Source of the DNA: Chitinophagaceae bacterium
GTDB lineage: Bacteria > Bacteroidota > Bacteroidia > Chitinophagales > Chitinophagaceae
Length of the DNA: 35,388 nt
Assembly (NCBI GenBank): GCA_004173355.1
Contig: SEAD01000040.1
Span: forward strand, 1 to 35,388
Reading direction: 5' to 3'
In this document: piece by piece, positions 23,024 to 32,089 of the stretch
Position numbering within the stretch: position 1 is the stretch's first letter
Layout of the letters: every line of letters begins with the position of its first letter
Notes under the pieces: model-generated
The model's database searches: none
The model's input: only the letters and a program-made list of their open reading frames with translations
What the model was told of the DNA's origin: nothing
Translations under genes and position numbers: made by a program

Positions 23024-25969
23024 ATGTACAAAAAAGTAAAAATGGCCCTGGCGGTAACCCTGCTGGTGCTTTCCCTGGGCAGCTCCGCCCAGGACCCGGC
23101 CGTAACCGGTACCGTGCGCGACGATAAAGGTATCCCGGTTGCCGGTGCCTCGATCCAGCTGCAGGGCACCAGCCGCGGTACGACTTCTGACCCCAAAGGT
23201 TCCTTTTCCATCACAGCCCCGGCAAACGGGAAACTGCTGGTCACGTTCATCGGATTCGACAGCCTGCTGGTGGACGTCCGCCCCGTTCTTGACATTGTGC
23301 TCGTACCATCCACCACTACCCTTACCGACCTGGTTGTGATCGGTTACGGGACGCAACGACGTACGCAACTGACCGGCGCCGTGGCAACCGTCGGTGCAAA
23401 AGACTTCCAGCGGGGAGCCATCACCACTCCTGAACAACTGATCAGTGGCAAAGTGGCGGGGGTGTCCATCACCTCCAATGGCGGTGCACCGGGTTCCGGG
23501 AGTGTGATCCGCATCCGCGGCGGGGCATCCCTCAACGGGAGCAACGATCCGCTGATTGTAGTGGACGGTGTGCCACTGAGCGGCAACAATATCTACGGAT
23601 CTTCCAACACGCTCAGCCTGATCAACCCGTCAGACATCGAATCATTTACCATCCTAAAGGATGCCGCCTCCACAGCCATTTACGGATCACGGGCATCGAA
23701 CGGGGTCATCCTGATCACCACCCGCAAGGGACGCTCCGGAAAACCAACCGTCAGTTTCAACACACAGGTATCCATGGCGCGGCTGGCCAAAAAAATGGAT
23801 GTACAGTCGGCCGGCGAATTCCGGCAGTATGTGGATTCGATCGGCTCCGGCACGTATGACAACGTGAACACATTCAAATCACTGCTGGGTGATGCAAACA
23901 CCGACTGGCAGGATGAAATTTACCAGACTGCGGTGAGTACCGACAATAACATCAGTATCGCTGGTTCTGTCAAAAACCTGCCCTACCGCGTATCACTTGG
24001 TTACCTCAACCAGGACGGGATCCTGCGCACCGACAACCTGCAGCGGTTCACGGGTGGCATCAGTCTGAGTCCCCGTTTCTTCAACAACCACCTCAAAGTG
24101 GATCTCAACATCAAGGGGGCCTACAACAAAACCCGATTCGCAAATGGCGGCGCCATCAGCTCGGCCGTCTATTTCGATCCCACACAACCCGTGCGCGATC
24201 CGGCCTCGCCCTATGGCGGTTATTATGAGTGGGCAGCGTATGATGCAGCATCACAGACTTTCACACTCAATAAACTGGCACCCCGCAATCCCTCGGCCCT
24301 GCTCGACCTGTACGATAACCGCAGCGAAGTGCAGCGCAGTTACGGTAACCTGCAACTGGATTATAGTTTCCATTTCCTCCCGGAACTGCATGCCAACCTC
24401 AACCTCGGGTATGATGTGGCCAAAGGTGAAGGCAAAACCAATGTGCCTGTTGAAGCCGCACAGAATTTCCTGGAAGGCGGACAGCGCAACAGGTATTCCA
24501 ATAAAATCAACAACAAAGTCCTTGAGTTTTATCTCAACTACAACCGCGACCTGAAATCACTGAAAAGTAATATCAGCGCAACCGCCGGTTACGGGTATTA
24601 CAACAACGTATCGACCAACGATTTTTACCCCAACATCCGCGCTAACGGCGATACTATCCCCGGCAGCAAACCGATTTTCCGGATGGACAAACCAGAGAAC
24701 ACCCTGATCTCCTACTATGCCCGTGCGATCTATACCTACAACGACAAATACATCCTCGCGGCATCCCTGCGTACTGATGGATCATCCCGGTATGCACCGG
24801 ATACCCGCTGGGGCACATTCCCGTCGGTGGGACTGACCTGGCGTGTCAACCGCGAAGCGTTCCTGAAGGAATCAAAAAGCCTCTCCGACCTGAAAGTCCG
24901 CGCCAGTTACGGTGTTACGGGCAACCAGGACGGTATCAGCAATTATCCCTACCAGCCGGTATACTCCCTCAGCAGTCCGGGTTCGGATGTGCAGTTCGGC
25001 AACACCTATTACAGCATGGGTACCCCGGCAGCTTATGATGCGGATATCAAATGGGAACAGACGTCCTCGTACAATATCGGGCTCGACTTCGGTTTCCTCA
25101 ACAACCGCATCAGTGGTACACTCGATTTCTATTTCAAGAAAACAAAGGACCTGCTCAATGTAATCCCGGTGCCAGCGGGGTCAAACTTCGACAGCCGTTT
25201 GCTCACCAACGTGGGTAATGTGGAAAACAAGGGTGTGGAATTCCAGCTGAATGCCAACCCGGTTCGTACCAGTAAAATCAACTGGGATGTGAGTTTCAAC
25301 GTAACCTACAATGAAAACAAGGTCACAAAACTGACCGCAACGGAAGATCCTGACTATGCAGGTACCCTTGTTGACCAGACACGCATCCACTCCGTGGGAT
25401 ATCCTGCCTATTCATTTTATGTATACCGTCAGCAATACCTCAATGGCCGGCCGGTGGAAGGCGTATTTGCCGACCTCAACGAAGATGGTGTGATCAACCA
25501 GCAGGACCTGGTGCATTATAAATCGCCGTTCCCGAAATTCTTCTATGGATTCTCCACGCAGTTAACCGTACAGAAATGGACCCTGAGCACCGTACTGCGG
25601 GCCAACACCGGCAATTACATGTACAACGGGATCTACACGGGTGCAATCAATTCAAATATCCTGAACCCGCTTGGTTATCTCGCCAACAGCCTGCGTGATG
25701 TATATAATACAGGATGGAACGCATCCAATCCCCAATCGGATTATTACATCGAGAACGCCTCATTCCTGCGGATGGATAACCTCGGGCTGTCCTACAATGC
25801 CGGCTCAGTCCTCCGCGACAAAGTCAGGCTCCAGGTATCGGCCAATTGCCAGAACGTATTCGTGACCAGCAAATACCGTGGCACAGATCCCGAGATTTTC
25901 GGCGGGGTTGACAATACGATCTACCCGCGTCCGCGCACGTTTGTACTCGGACTAAACCTTCAATTCTAA
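23024..25969 (+). CDS. susC: SusC/RagA family TonB-dependent outer-membrane transporter
   Basis: This is an outer-membrane beta-barrel that imports oligosaccharides using TonB energy, working as a pair with the SusD lid. The protein has 981 residues, within the family range. After the signal peptide (about 1-22) comes a carboxypeptidase-regulatory-like domain (about 26-95, TGTVRDDKGIPVAGASIQLQ). Next is the SusC hallmark LVVIGYGTQRRTQLTGAV, the plug (LISGKVAGVSI, VIRIRGGASLNGSNDPLIVV, VDGVP, then ILKDAASTAIYGSRASNGVI), and the barrel, ending in a terminal Phe (LGLNLQF) as needed for outer-membrane assembly. It follows the SusR-like regulator and precedes susD by 18 bases. The starch or maltodextrin specificity is inferred from neighbouring genes. 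Confidence 0.96.
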   Translation: MYKKVKMALAVTLLVLSLGSSAQDPAVTGTVRDDKGIPVAGASIQLQGTSRGTTSDPKGSFSITAPANGKLLVTFIGFDSLLVDVRPVLDIVLVPSTTTLTDLVVIGYGTQRRTQLTGAVATVGAKDFQRGAITTPEQLISGKVAGVSITSNGGAPGSGSVIRIRGGASLNGSNDPLIVVDGVPLSGNNIYGSSNTLSLINPSDIESFTILKDAASTAIYGSRASNGVILITTRKGRSGKPTVSFNTQVSMARLAKKMDVQSAGEFRQYVDSIGSGTYDNVNTFKSLLGDANTDWQDEIYQTAVSTDNNISIAGSVKNLPYRVSLGYLNQDGILRTDNLQRFTGGISLSPRFFNNHLKVDLNIKGAYNKTRFANGGAISSAVYFDPTQPVRDPASPYGGYYEWAAYDAASQTFTLNKLAPRNPSALLDLYDNRSEVQRSYGNLQLDYSFHFLPELHANLNLGYDVAKGEGKTNVPVEAAQNFLEGGQRNRYSNKINNKVLEFYLNYNRDLKSLKSNISATAGYGYYNNVSTNDFYPNIRANGDTIPGSKPIFRMDKPENTLISYYARAIYTYNDKYILAASLRTDGSSRYAPDTRWGTFPSVGLTWRVNREAFLKESKSLSDLKVRASYGVTGNQDGISNYPYQPVYSLSSPGSDVQFGNTYYSMGTPAAYDADIKWEQTSSYNIGLDFGFLNNRISGTLDFYFKKTKDLLNVIPVPAGSNFDSRLLTNVGNVENKGVEFQLNANPVRTSKINWDVSFNVTYNENKVTKLTATEDPDYAGTLVDQTRIHSVGYPAYSFYVYRQQYLNGRPVEGVFADLNEDGVINQQDLVHYKSPFPKFFYGFSTQLTVQKWTLSTVLRANTGNYMYNGIYTGAINSNILNPLGYLANSLRDVYNTGWNASNPQSDYYIENASFLRMDNLGLSYNAGSVLRDKVRLQVSANCQNVFVTSKYRGTDPEIFGGVDNTIYPRPRTFVLGLNLQF

Positions 25970-25987
25970 CCCAACGATTGTTTTATT

Positions 25988-27580
25988 ATGAATAAGAATA
26001 TTGTAAAACAGGGTATGCTGGGACTGGCCACTGTACTGGCTTTCAGCTCCTGCCATAAAGACCTCGATCTCCGTCCGCTGAATTCAAATACATCGGAAAA
26101 ACAATACAGCACCGCCCTCGGGTACAAACAGGTACTCGCAAAAGTATACGGCGCGTACAGTCTTGCCAGCAGCGGCGGTACCAGCGTACCCGACGTCAGC
26201 ATCGCAGGCATCAGCGACCCGGCAACAACCGATTTCCTGCGGGCCTTCTGGAATATGCAGGAACTGACAACCGATGAAGCAATCTGCGCCTGGAATGACC
26301 CCATCCTCCAGGCATTCCACAACATGAACTGGGCTTCATCCAATATTTTCATCAATGCGCTGTACTCGCGTTCCGTTTTCCAGATCACCGTGGCCAATGA
26401 ACTCATCCGCGAAAGCACAGATGAAAAAATTGAAAGCCGTGGCCTGAAGGGAAGCGAGAGTGATATCCGCAACTTCCGCAACGAAGCCCGGTTCCTTCGC
26501 GCTTTCCAGTACTGGGTACTGATGGATGCATTTGCCAATCCTCCCTTTGTTACCGAAGCAGACCCGATCGGGAAATACATCCCGCCGCAGATCAGCCGGG
26601 CCGAACTTTTCACGTATGTGGAAGCGGAACTCAAAGACCTTGAAACCCTGCTCCCAGCGGCGCATGCCAACGAATATGGCCGGGCGGACCAGGCAGCCGC
26701 ACAGGCCCTGCTGGCAAGGCTTTACCTCAATGCAGAAGTGTACACGGGCACAGCCAGGTTTACCGATGCCATCACCTATTCGCAAAAAGTGATCAGTAGC
26801 GGGTATAGTCTCAAAAGCGATTACAAAACACTGTTCATGAGTGATAACCACCTGGACAACCCGGAGGTGATCCTTGCAATCCCTTATGATGCGATCAACA
26901 GCGCCAACTACGGTGGCACCACCTTTCTCACCTGCTCGGCACACGGAACCAATGTAACCGACAACCAGAAGTATGGTATCCCGGGTGGCGGATGGTTGGG
27001 TAACCGCAGTACCAAAAACCTTCCACAGGCATTCGGTGACTATAGCGGCAACGCTGATAAACGTGCGCTCTTCGGACCAGGTAACCTCGAGATCAATGAT
27101 GTAATCGTCTTTAACGATGGCATCGGTGTATATAAATTCAACAACCAGACATCCGCCGGTACCACGCCACCATCACCCAATGGTGTGCTGGTGAGTGTTG
27201 ACTTCCCATTATTCCGCCTTGCGGAAATGTACCTTGTGTATGCCGAAGCCGTGCTGCGTGGTGGCACGGGTGGCAGCAATGCCACAGCCCTCAGTTACTT
27301 CAACCTGCTGCGCGCACGGGGTTATGGCAACAACAACGGGAATGTACCGGCCATCCAGTTGCAGGATATAATCAGCGAACGTTCCCGTGAGCTGTACTGG
27401 GAAGGGTTCCGGCGGACAGACCTCATCCGCTTCAACCAGTTCACCGGCAGCTCGTATCTCTGGCCATGGAAAGGCGGGGTACGCACCGGCACCGGCGTGG
27501 ATGACCGTTTCAATATTTTTCCCATTCCGGCATCCGACCTGCTGTCGAATCCCAACCTCACCCAGAACCCCGGTTATTAA
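25988..27580 (+). CDS. susD: SusD/RagB family surface glycan-binding lipoprotein
   Basis: This cell-surface lipoprotein binds oligosaccharides and forms the lid of the SusC barrel. The protein has 530 residues. The signal sequence ends in a lipobox (LAFSSC, Cys21). The TPR-rich SusD core is visible in RNFRNEARFLRAFQYWVLMD and QAAAQALLARLYLNAEVY, and the C-terminal signature reads ERSRELYWEGFRRTDLIRF followed by FPIPASDLLSNPNLTQNPGY. Three features favour co-expression with the transporter: it starts 18 bases after susC, it is followed 20 bases later by the susE-like gene, and the codon style is the same. Ligand specificity is inferred from the adjacent amylase. Confidence 0.96.
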   Translation: MNKNIVKQGMLGLATVLAFSSCHKDLDLRPLNSNTSEKQYSTALGYKQVLAKVYGAYSLASSGGTSVPDVSIAGISDPATTDFLRAFWNMQELTTDEAICAWNDPILQAFHNMNWASSNIFINALYSRSVFQITVANELIRESTDEKIESRGLKGSESDIRNFRNEARFLRAFQYWVLMDAFANPPFVTEADPIGKYIPPQISRAELFTYVEAELKDLETLLPAAHANEYGRADQAAAQALLARLYLNAEVYTGTARFTDAITYSQKVISSGYSLKSDYKTLFMSDNHLDNPEVILAIPYDAINSANYGGTTFLTCSAHGTNVTDNQKYGIPGGGWLGNRSTKNLPQAFGDYSGNADKRALFGPGNLEINDVIVFNDGIGVYKFNNQTSAGTTPPSPNGVLVSVDFPLFRLAEMYLVYAEAVLRGGTGGSNATALSYFNLLRARGYGNNNGNVPAIQLQDIISERSRELYWEGFRRTDLIRFNQFTGSSYLWPWKGGVRTGTGVDDRFNIFPIPASDLLSNPNLTQNPGY

Positions 27581-27600
27581 CGGACAAAACCAAACACATT

Positions 27601-28704
27601 ATGCGCACAATATTCAAAACGATTTTCCTGCTGGCGATGACGGCCCTGCTGGTGCAATCGTGCAAAAAAGACGAAACCAGGTTTGAACTGCACAACGGAA
27701 GTTTCGAAACGGCCACGGCATTCACTGCTTCCGCACCCGCTATCATCCTTGAACCATCCAACGACAACGACACCGTGCTGCGCTTCAGCTGGCCGGTGGC
27801 CGATTTCGGATCCAATGAAGTGGTTTCATACAGCCTGGAGTTTACATCTGTGGGTGACACCTCGGCTGCCTACCACTGGGGACTGGCAAAAACATTTATC
27901 CTCGGCCCGGCAAAAACAACCCATGCATTTACCGGTAAGGAAATAAATAACTATCTCAATGAGATGGGTTTTGCCACCGGCACTCCCAATGATATTGTAT
28001 TCCGTGTGAAGGCCGGAGTGATCCAGTACAACGGGGCCGCATCGTCCGTTCCCGCAGTGTACAGCAATGCCGCCGGGGTGGATATCAGCTCTTATGCCAT
28101 GAGCCTGTATGTACCTGGCGATTACCAGGGCTGGTCGCCGGCCACCGCCCCGCAACTCGCTCCGGTCACTGGGCGTCCGGGCCTGTTCGAAGGGTTTGTG
28201 TTTATGGAAGCAGCCGGGCAGCATTATTTCAAATACACCAACGCACCGGACTGGAACCATACCAACTACGGCGATGGCGGCAATGGTACATTCAGTACCG
28301 ATGGTGCAGCGGCGGGACTGTCGGTACCCGATGGCGGATACTATGAACTTACGGCCAACCTCAACAGCAACCGCTGGACTGCGGTGAAAACCAGCTGGGG
28401 TATTATCGGTGATGCAAGTCCGGGTGGGTGGAACAATGATACCCCGATGGTGTATGATCCGGTGACGCAAACCTGGAAAGTCACACTCGCCATGGTCAGC
28501 AATGGCTCCTGGAAATTCAGGGCCAATGGCAGCTGGGATATCAATTTCGGGATCGACAACAATGGCAGGCTCTTTTACGCAGACAATCCATTCTTCGGAT
28601 CGGTGCCGCTCAACAACCTGACCGTTCCGGAAAATGGCAGCTATACCATCACACTCGATCTCCATATCCCCGGACATTACACCTACACCGCTGTTAAAAA
28701 CTGA
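27601..28704 (+). CDS. susE: SusE/SusF-like starch-binding outer-membrane lipoprotein
   Basis: The protein has 367 residues with an N-terminal lipoprotein signal (MRTIFKTIFLLAMTALLVQSC, Cys21). An Ig-like SusE N-terminal domain follows (about 28-150, with a fibronectin-like WPVADFG and YSLEFTS). Two tandem starch-binding modules are seen: the first around LYVPGDYQGWSPATAPQL to NSNRWTAVK, the second around GIIGDASPGGWNNDTPM to GHYTYTAVKN. Both carry the aromatic residues typical of SusE/SusF carbohydrate-binding modules. It would sit on the cell surface and hold starch near the SusC/SusD complex and the amylase. It starts 20 bases after susD and 28 bases before the amylase gene. Confidence 0.9.
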   Translation: MRTIFKTIFLLAMTALLVQSCKKDETRFELHNGSFETATAFTASAPAIILEPSNDNDTVLRFSWPVADFGSNEVVSYSLEFTSVGDTSAAYHWGLAKTFILGPAKTTHAFTGKEINNYLNEMGFATGTPNDIVFRVKAGVIQYNGAASSVPAVYSNAAGVDISSYAMSLYVPGDYQGWSPATAPQLAPVTGRPGLFEGFVFMEAAGQHYFKYTNAPDWNHTNYGDGGNGTFSTDGAAAGLSVPDGGYYELTANLNSNRWTAVKTSWGIIGDASPGGWNNDTPMVYDPVTQTWKVTLAMVSNGSWKFRANGSWDINFGIDNNGRLFYADNPFFGSVPLNNLTVPENGSYTITLDLHIPGHYTYTAVKN

Positions 28705-28732
28705 TTCAACGCCGTAAGGCGAAGTATTTACT

Positions 28733-30118
28733 ATGATAACAAATAAGCACATGAATATTTTTCCCGTGCTGCTCTGGATCCTCTTATCCTGCAGCAAAAC
28801 GAACAGCCCAGGCACCACCAACCCTCCCGTTGATCCGCCACCGGCAGATCCGCAATACGGCACCCCGTTCAATGCTGTACCGGATCCGGCAGACGCGGCC
28901 ATCTACCAGGTCAATACCCGGGCATTCAGTGCCAGCGGTGATTTCAGGGGAGTACAGGCACGGCTTGATTCCATCCGCGCACTCGGCATCAACGTCCTTT
29001 ACCTGATGCCGGTCTACCCCGTAGGCACGGTGAAATCGGTCAACTCACCCTATTGTATACGGGACTATAATTCGGTGGCGGCTGAATTCGGCACGCTCAC
29101 GGACCTGCGCAACCTGGTGGATGCCGCGCATACAAAAGGTATGGCAGTGATCCTCGACTGGGTGGCCAACCATACGGCCTGGGATCATCCGTGGACCAGT
29201 AAAAAGACCTGGTACAAACAGGATGTGAACGGCAATCTTGTACCACCTGCCGGCACAGGATGGAATGATGTGGTGGCACTGAATTTCCTGAACCAGGATA
29301 TGCGGAAGGAAATGATCAGCTCGATGAAGAAATGGGTGTTCGAGGCAAATATCGACGGCTTCCGTTTTGATGCTGCCGATTTTGTGCCGGCGGACTTCTG
29401 GAAACAGGCACTTGATTCCCTGAAAAAAATCAGCACCCATAAATTGCTGCTCTTTGCAGAAGGAACGCGTGCGGATCATTTCATATCCGGGTTCCAGCTT
29501 AAGTATGGTATGGGTTTCTATTACACCATGAAAGAACGGGTGTATGCCACATCGGGTTCCGTGAAGGCGATAGACTCGGTCAATAATGCCGAGTACCAGA
29601 ATTCGACATCGGCAAACCGGGTGGTACGTTATATTTCCAACCATGATGTCAATCTCTCGGATGGCACGGTCAGCGAGGTATACAGCAGCAATGCAGGTGC
29701 ACTCAGTGCATTTGTGGTATCGGGTTGCCTGCAGAGTGTGCCGATGATCTACGCCGGGCAGGAGATTGGATACCCCGTGCGGCTGAATTATTTCAACAAC
29801 AGCACACCGATCAGCTGGACACCGAATCCCGCACTCACGGAATCCTATAAAAAAATTATCGGTTTCCGCAACAGCAGCAATGCGCTGAAAAACGGCACGC
29901 TCCAGTCGTTCAGCGATGACGACGTGTCAGTGTTTACAAAAACGGCGGCTTCGGAAAAAGTACTGGTGATTGCCAGCCTGCGCAACACCGCAAAGACTTA
30001 CAGTGTACCGGAATCACTCAGGGGTGAATGGAAGAACACGGCAGATGGTACATCAATCACAACCGGCGCCAGTGTGACCCTCGACCCGTTCCAGTATTAT
30101 ATCCTGTTGAAGAACTAG
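28733..30118 (+). CDS. GH13 alpha-amylase family lipoprotein
   Basis: This is a glycoside hydrolase of family 13 acting on alpha-1,4-glucans. The protein has 461 residues from ATG 28733; a second in-frame ATG at 28751 could equally start the signal peptide. The signal ends in a lipobox (ILLSC), so it is probably surface- or membrane-anchored like SusG. The GH13 conserved regions are intact: DWVANHT (142-148), GFRFDAAD with nucleophile Asp213, general acid Glu243 in LLLFAEGTR, and SNHD with Asp305. It lacks the starch-binding insert that makes SusG longer (about 690 residues), so it is a minimal form. It is last in the sus-type gene set and is followed by a strong terminator. Confidence 0.94.
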   Translation: MITNKHMNIFPVLLWILLSCSKTNSPGTTNPPVDPPPADPQYGTPFNAVPDPADAAIYQVNTRAFSASGDFRGVQARLDSIRALGINVLYLMPVYPVGTVKSVNSPYCIRDYNSVAAEFGTLTDLRNLVDAAHTKGMAVILDWVANHTAWDHPWTSKKTWYKQDVNGNLVPPAGTGWNDVVALNFLNQDMRKEMISSMKKWVFEANIDGFRFDAADFVPADFWKQALDSLKKISTHKLLLFAEGTRADHFISGFQLKYGMGFYYTMKERVYATSGSVKAIDSVNNAEYQNSTSANRVVRYISNHDVNLSDGTVSEVYSSNAGALSAFVVSGCLQSVPMIYAGQEIGYPVRLNYFNNSTPISWTPNPALTESYKKIIGFRNSSNALKNGTLQSFSDDDVSVFTKTAASEKVLVIASLRNTAKTYSVPESLRGEWKNTADGTSITTGASVTLDPFQYYILLKN

Positions 30119-30146
30119 CGATAAGCAAGCGTTAGACAATCGGAGG

Positions 30147-30175
30147 GCCGGCAGTAATGCCGGCTTTTTATTTTT
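30147..30175 (+). terminator. Intrinsic terminator ending the sus-type operon
   Basis: GCCGGC (30147-30152) and GCCGGC (30159-30164) form a perfect stem around AGTAAT, followed by a T-rich tract (TTTTTATTTTT). It lies 28 bases after the amylase stop and overlaps the end of the convergent fructokinase gene. Confidence 0.92.
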
Positions 30176-31052
30176 CCCCCAGCACTTCTTCCGCGTTGTA
30201 AGAAGGCCATGCACCTTTCTGTGTTGCCACAAAGGAACCCAGACGGCAGGCAGCTTCCACCGCCTGTTCCACCGGCCTGCCTTTCGACACAGAGTACAGG
30301 AATGCCGCAAGGAACGAATCCCCGCTGCCGATCGTATCTGCCACCTGCACTTTGAAACCCGGATGGCTCGCCCATTTGCCATTGTAATAAACCAGGGCGC
30401 CGTTCGCACCACGGGTGACCAGTACGGAATCGATCCCGAAACGGTCGCGCAGCAGGCTGACCTGGTCTTCCATATTTTGTGCGTCACCATACCAGCCACT
30501 CACCAGTTCAAGTTCCTCCTCATTCATTTTCAGGATATCAGCAGACTTCAACAGGGTTTCCAGTGTGTCCTTGTGGTAGTGCGGTGCACGGAGGTTGATG
30601 TCAAGGATTTTTTTGTTTGCATGCTCCAGCAACTCAAGCAGCGCCGCGCGGGATTGCGGATGCCGGGCCACCAGGCTGCCGTAAATAAAGTATCCCGACG
30701 CCTGCACCAGTTTGACCAGTGAAGGCAGCACCGTAATATGATCCCATGCAGCGTCTTCAGCAAATACATATTTCATATCGCCGTTCGCCTGGGGAATCGC
30801 ATTGACCACACCCGTGGGGATGGCCGGGTCAACCTGCACATGGGTAGTATCCACATGCAGCGAGTGCAGGATCGATACCAGTTCATCCCCACGCTCATCC
30901 GACCCAAGCCGGGTGATCAGTTGCGGTGCCAGTCCCAGTGTGTGCAGGTGGTAGGCTACATTCATCGGTGCCCCGCCGGGCACGGCACCGGTTGGCAGGA
31001 TATCCCAGAGGATTTCCCCGAAACAGACTACAGGTTTTGATTCTTCTTTCAT
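30168..31052 (-). CDS. PfkB-family carbohydrate kinase (fructokinase type)
   Basis: This is a cytoplasmic sugar kinase of the ribokinase/PfkB family. The protein has 294 residues. The N-terminus VVCFGEILWDILPTG and PGGAPMNVAYHLHTLG are the fructokinase-type signature, where the GGAP N-A segment binds the sugar. The C-terminal DTIGSGDSFLAAFL holds the catalytic base Asp245 in GSGD. Fructose is the likely substrate by resemblance to bacterial fructokinases, but other sugars cannot be excluded. It has its own perfect -7 box just upstream. It converges on the amylase operon, which makes a shared carbohydrate role possible but not proven. Confidence 0.93.
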   Translation of the reverse strand: MKEESKPVVCFGEILWDILPTGAVPGGAPMNVAYHLHTLGLAPQLITRLGSDERGDELVSILHSLHVDTTHVQVDPAIPTGVVNAIPQANGDMKYVFAEDAAWDHITVLPSLVKLVQASGYFIYGSLVARHPQSRAALLELLEHANKKILDINLRAPHYHKDTLETLLKSADILKMNEEELELVSGWYGDAQNMEDQVSLLRDRFGIDSVLVTRGANGALVYYNGKWASHPGFKVQVADTIGSGDSFLAAFLYSVSKGRPVEQAVEAACRLGSFVATQKGAWPSYNAEEVLGEK

Positions 31053-31069
31053 ATGACTTTCTCTTCACC

Positions 31070-31077
31070 CAAATGTA
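31070..31077 (-). promoter_or_regulatory. -7 promoter box of the fructokinase gene
   Basis: TACATTTG on the minus strand matches TAnnTTTG exactly, 18 bases upstream of the fructokinase start and in the 29-base gap after the hydroxyacid dehydrogenase stop. The kinase can therefore be transcribed independently of its upstream neighbour. Confidence 0.55.
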
Positions 31078-31081
31078 ATAA

Positions 31082-32044
31082 TTAAAGACTAACGGGATTC
31101 GGCAATTCCCGTCCCTCCGCAGCTGCAAGCAGGTTCATCGCTGCAACACGGGCCATGGCATCACGCGCTTCCACGGTGGCCGAACCGATATGTGGCAGCA
31201 CAGCCACATTGGGAAGGTCGAGCAGCGGATTACCGGGATCCATCGGTTCGGGATTGGTTACATCAAGTCCAGCACCCCAGATCTGTTTGTCAAGCAATGC
31301 CTGGAGCAGGTCGGCTTCATTGTGTAATCCGCCTCGGCCGGTATTGATAAAAATGGAAGAAGGTTTCATTTTACCGAATACCTCTTTATTGAACAACCCG
31401 CGTGTCTGCGCGGTGAGTGTTGCATGTACAGACAGCACATCCGACTGTTCCAGCAGTTCATCAAACGAAACATACCGCGCACCCAGTTGCTGCTCAGCAA
31501 CTGGATTGATATTCCGGTTGTGGTAAATTACTTTCATCCCATATGCACCCTGGCAACGTTTTGCGAGCTCGAGTCCGATGGCACCCAGTCCAAATACACC
31601 CAGGGTCTTACCCGTCAGCTCGACACCAAGATTGGAAGTGGGATCATAAAAACCCCATTTCCCGGCAGCGATCTGTTTATGCAGGTAAAAAGCTTTCCTT
31701 GATACAGAGAGCAGCAGGAGGAATGCAGTGTCAGCCGTTGCAGCGCTGAGTACATCCGGGGTGTTGCTCACCGGCACACCGGCACTGGCTGCGGCTTTCA
31801 GGTCTACATGGTCATATCCCACAGAATACAGCGCTACTACTTTCAGGTGACCGCAGGACCGGAAAAATGCCGCATCGAGTTTATTGTGACCGGCACTCAG
31901 CAGTGCTTCATGCTTCAGGCACTCAGCAATCAGTTCTTCCGGGGTAAGTTCGCGTTTCCCGCTATAGACAGTGAGCGTATGGCCAGCTTCGCGAAGAAGG
32001 CCGAGACCTGCTTCGGGTAAAACACGGGTAACGAAAATTTTCAT
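31082..32044 (-). CDS. D-2-hydroxyacid dehydrogenase (glyoxylate/hydroxypyruvate reductase-like)
   Basis: This is a cytoplasmic NAD(P)H-dependent oxidoreductase of the D-isomer-specific 2-hydroxyacid dehydrogenase family. The protein has 320 residues. The Rossmann loop reads GVFGLGAIGLELAKR, the substrate-binding segment SVGYDHVDLKAAASAGV is typical of D-glycerate/glyoxylate reductases, and the catalytic triad is Arg237 (NTGRGGL), Glu266 (DVTNPEP) and His285 (PHIGSAT). Reduction of hydroxypyruvate or glyoxylate is most likely by family. It lies 29 bases upstream of the fructokinase gene, which has its own promoter box. Its ATG is preceded within a few bases by a weak -7-like TAAATTGC. Confidence 0.92.
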   Translation of the reverse strand: MKIFVTRVLPEAGLGLLREAGHTLTVYSGKRELTPEELIAECLKHEALLSAGHNKLDAAFFRSCGHLKVVALYSVGYDHVDLKAAASAGVPVSNTPDVLSAATADTAFLLLLSVSRKAFYLHKQIAAGKWGFYDPTSNLGVELTGKTLGVFGLGAIGLELAKRCQGAYGMKVIYHNRNINPVAEQQLGARYVSFDELLEQSDVLSVHATLTAQTRGLFNKEVFGKMKPSSIFINTGRGGLHNEADLLQALLDKQIWGAGLDVTNPEPMDPGNPLLDLPNVAVLPHIGSATVEARDAMARVAAMNLLAAAEGRELPNPVSL

Positions 32045-32089
32045 GCCCGCAATTTACCACAACATACAGGTATAAAAAAGTTAAGGATG

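Noticed and set aside
27826-28902. 358-residue open frame on the minus strand
   Set aside because: It is antisense to the susE-like gene and the amylase start, with no signal peptide or motif of its own.
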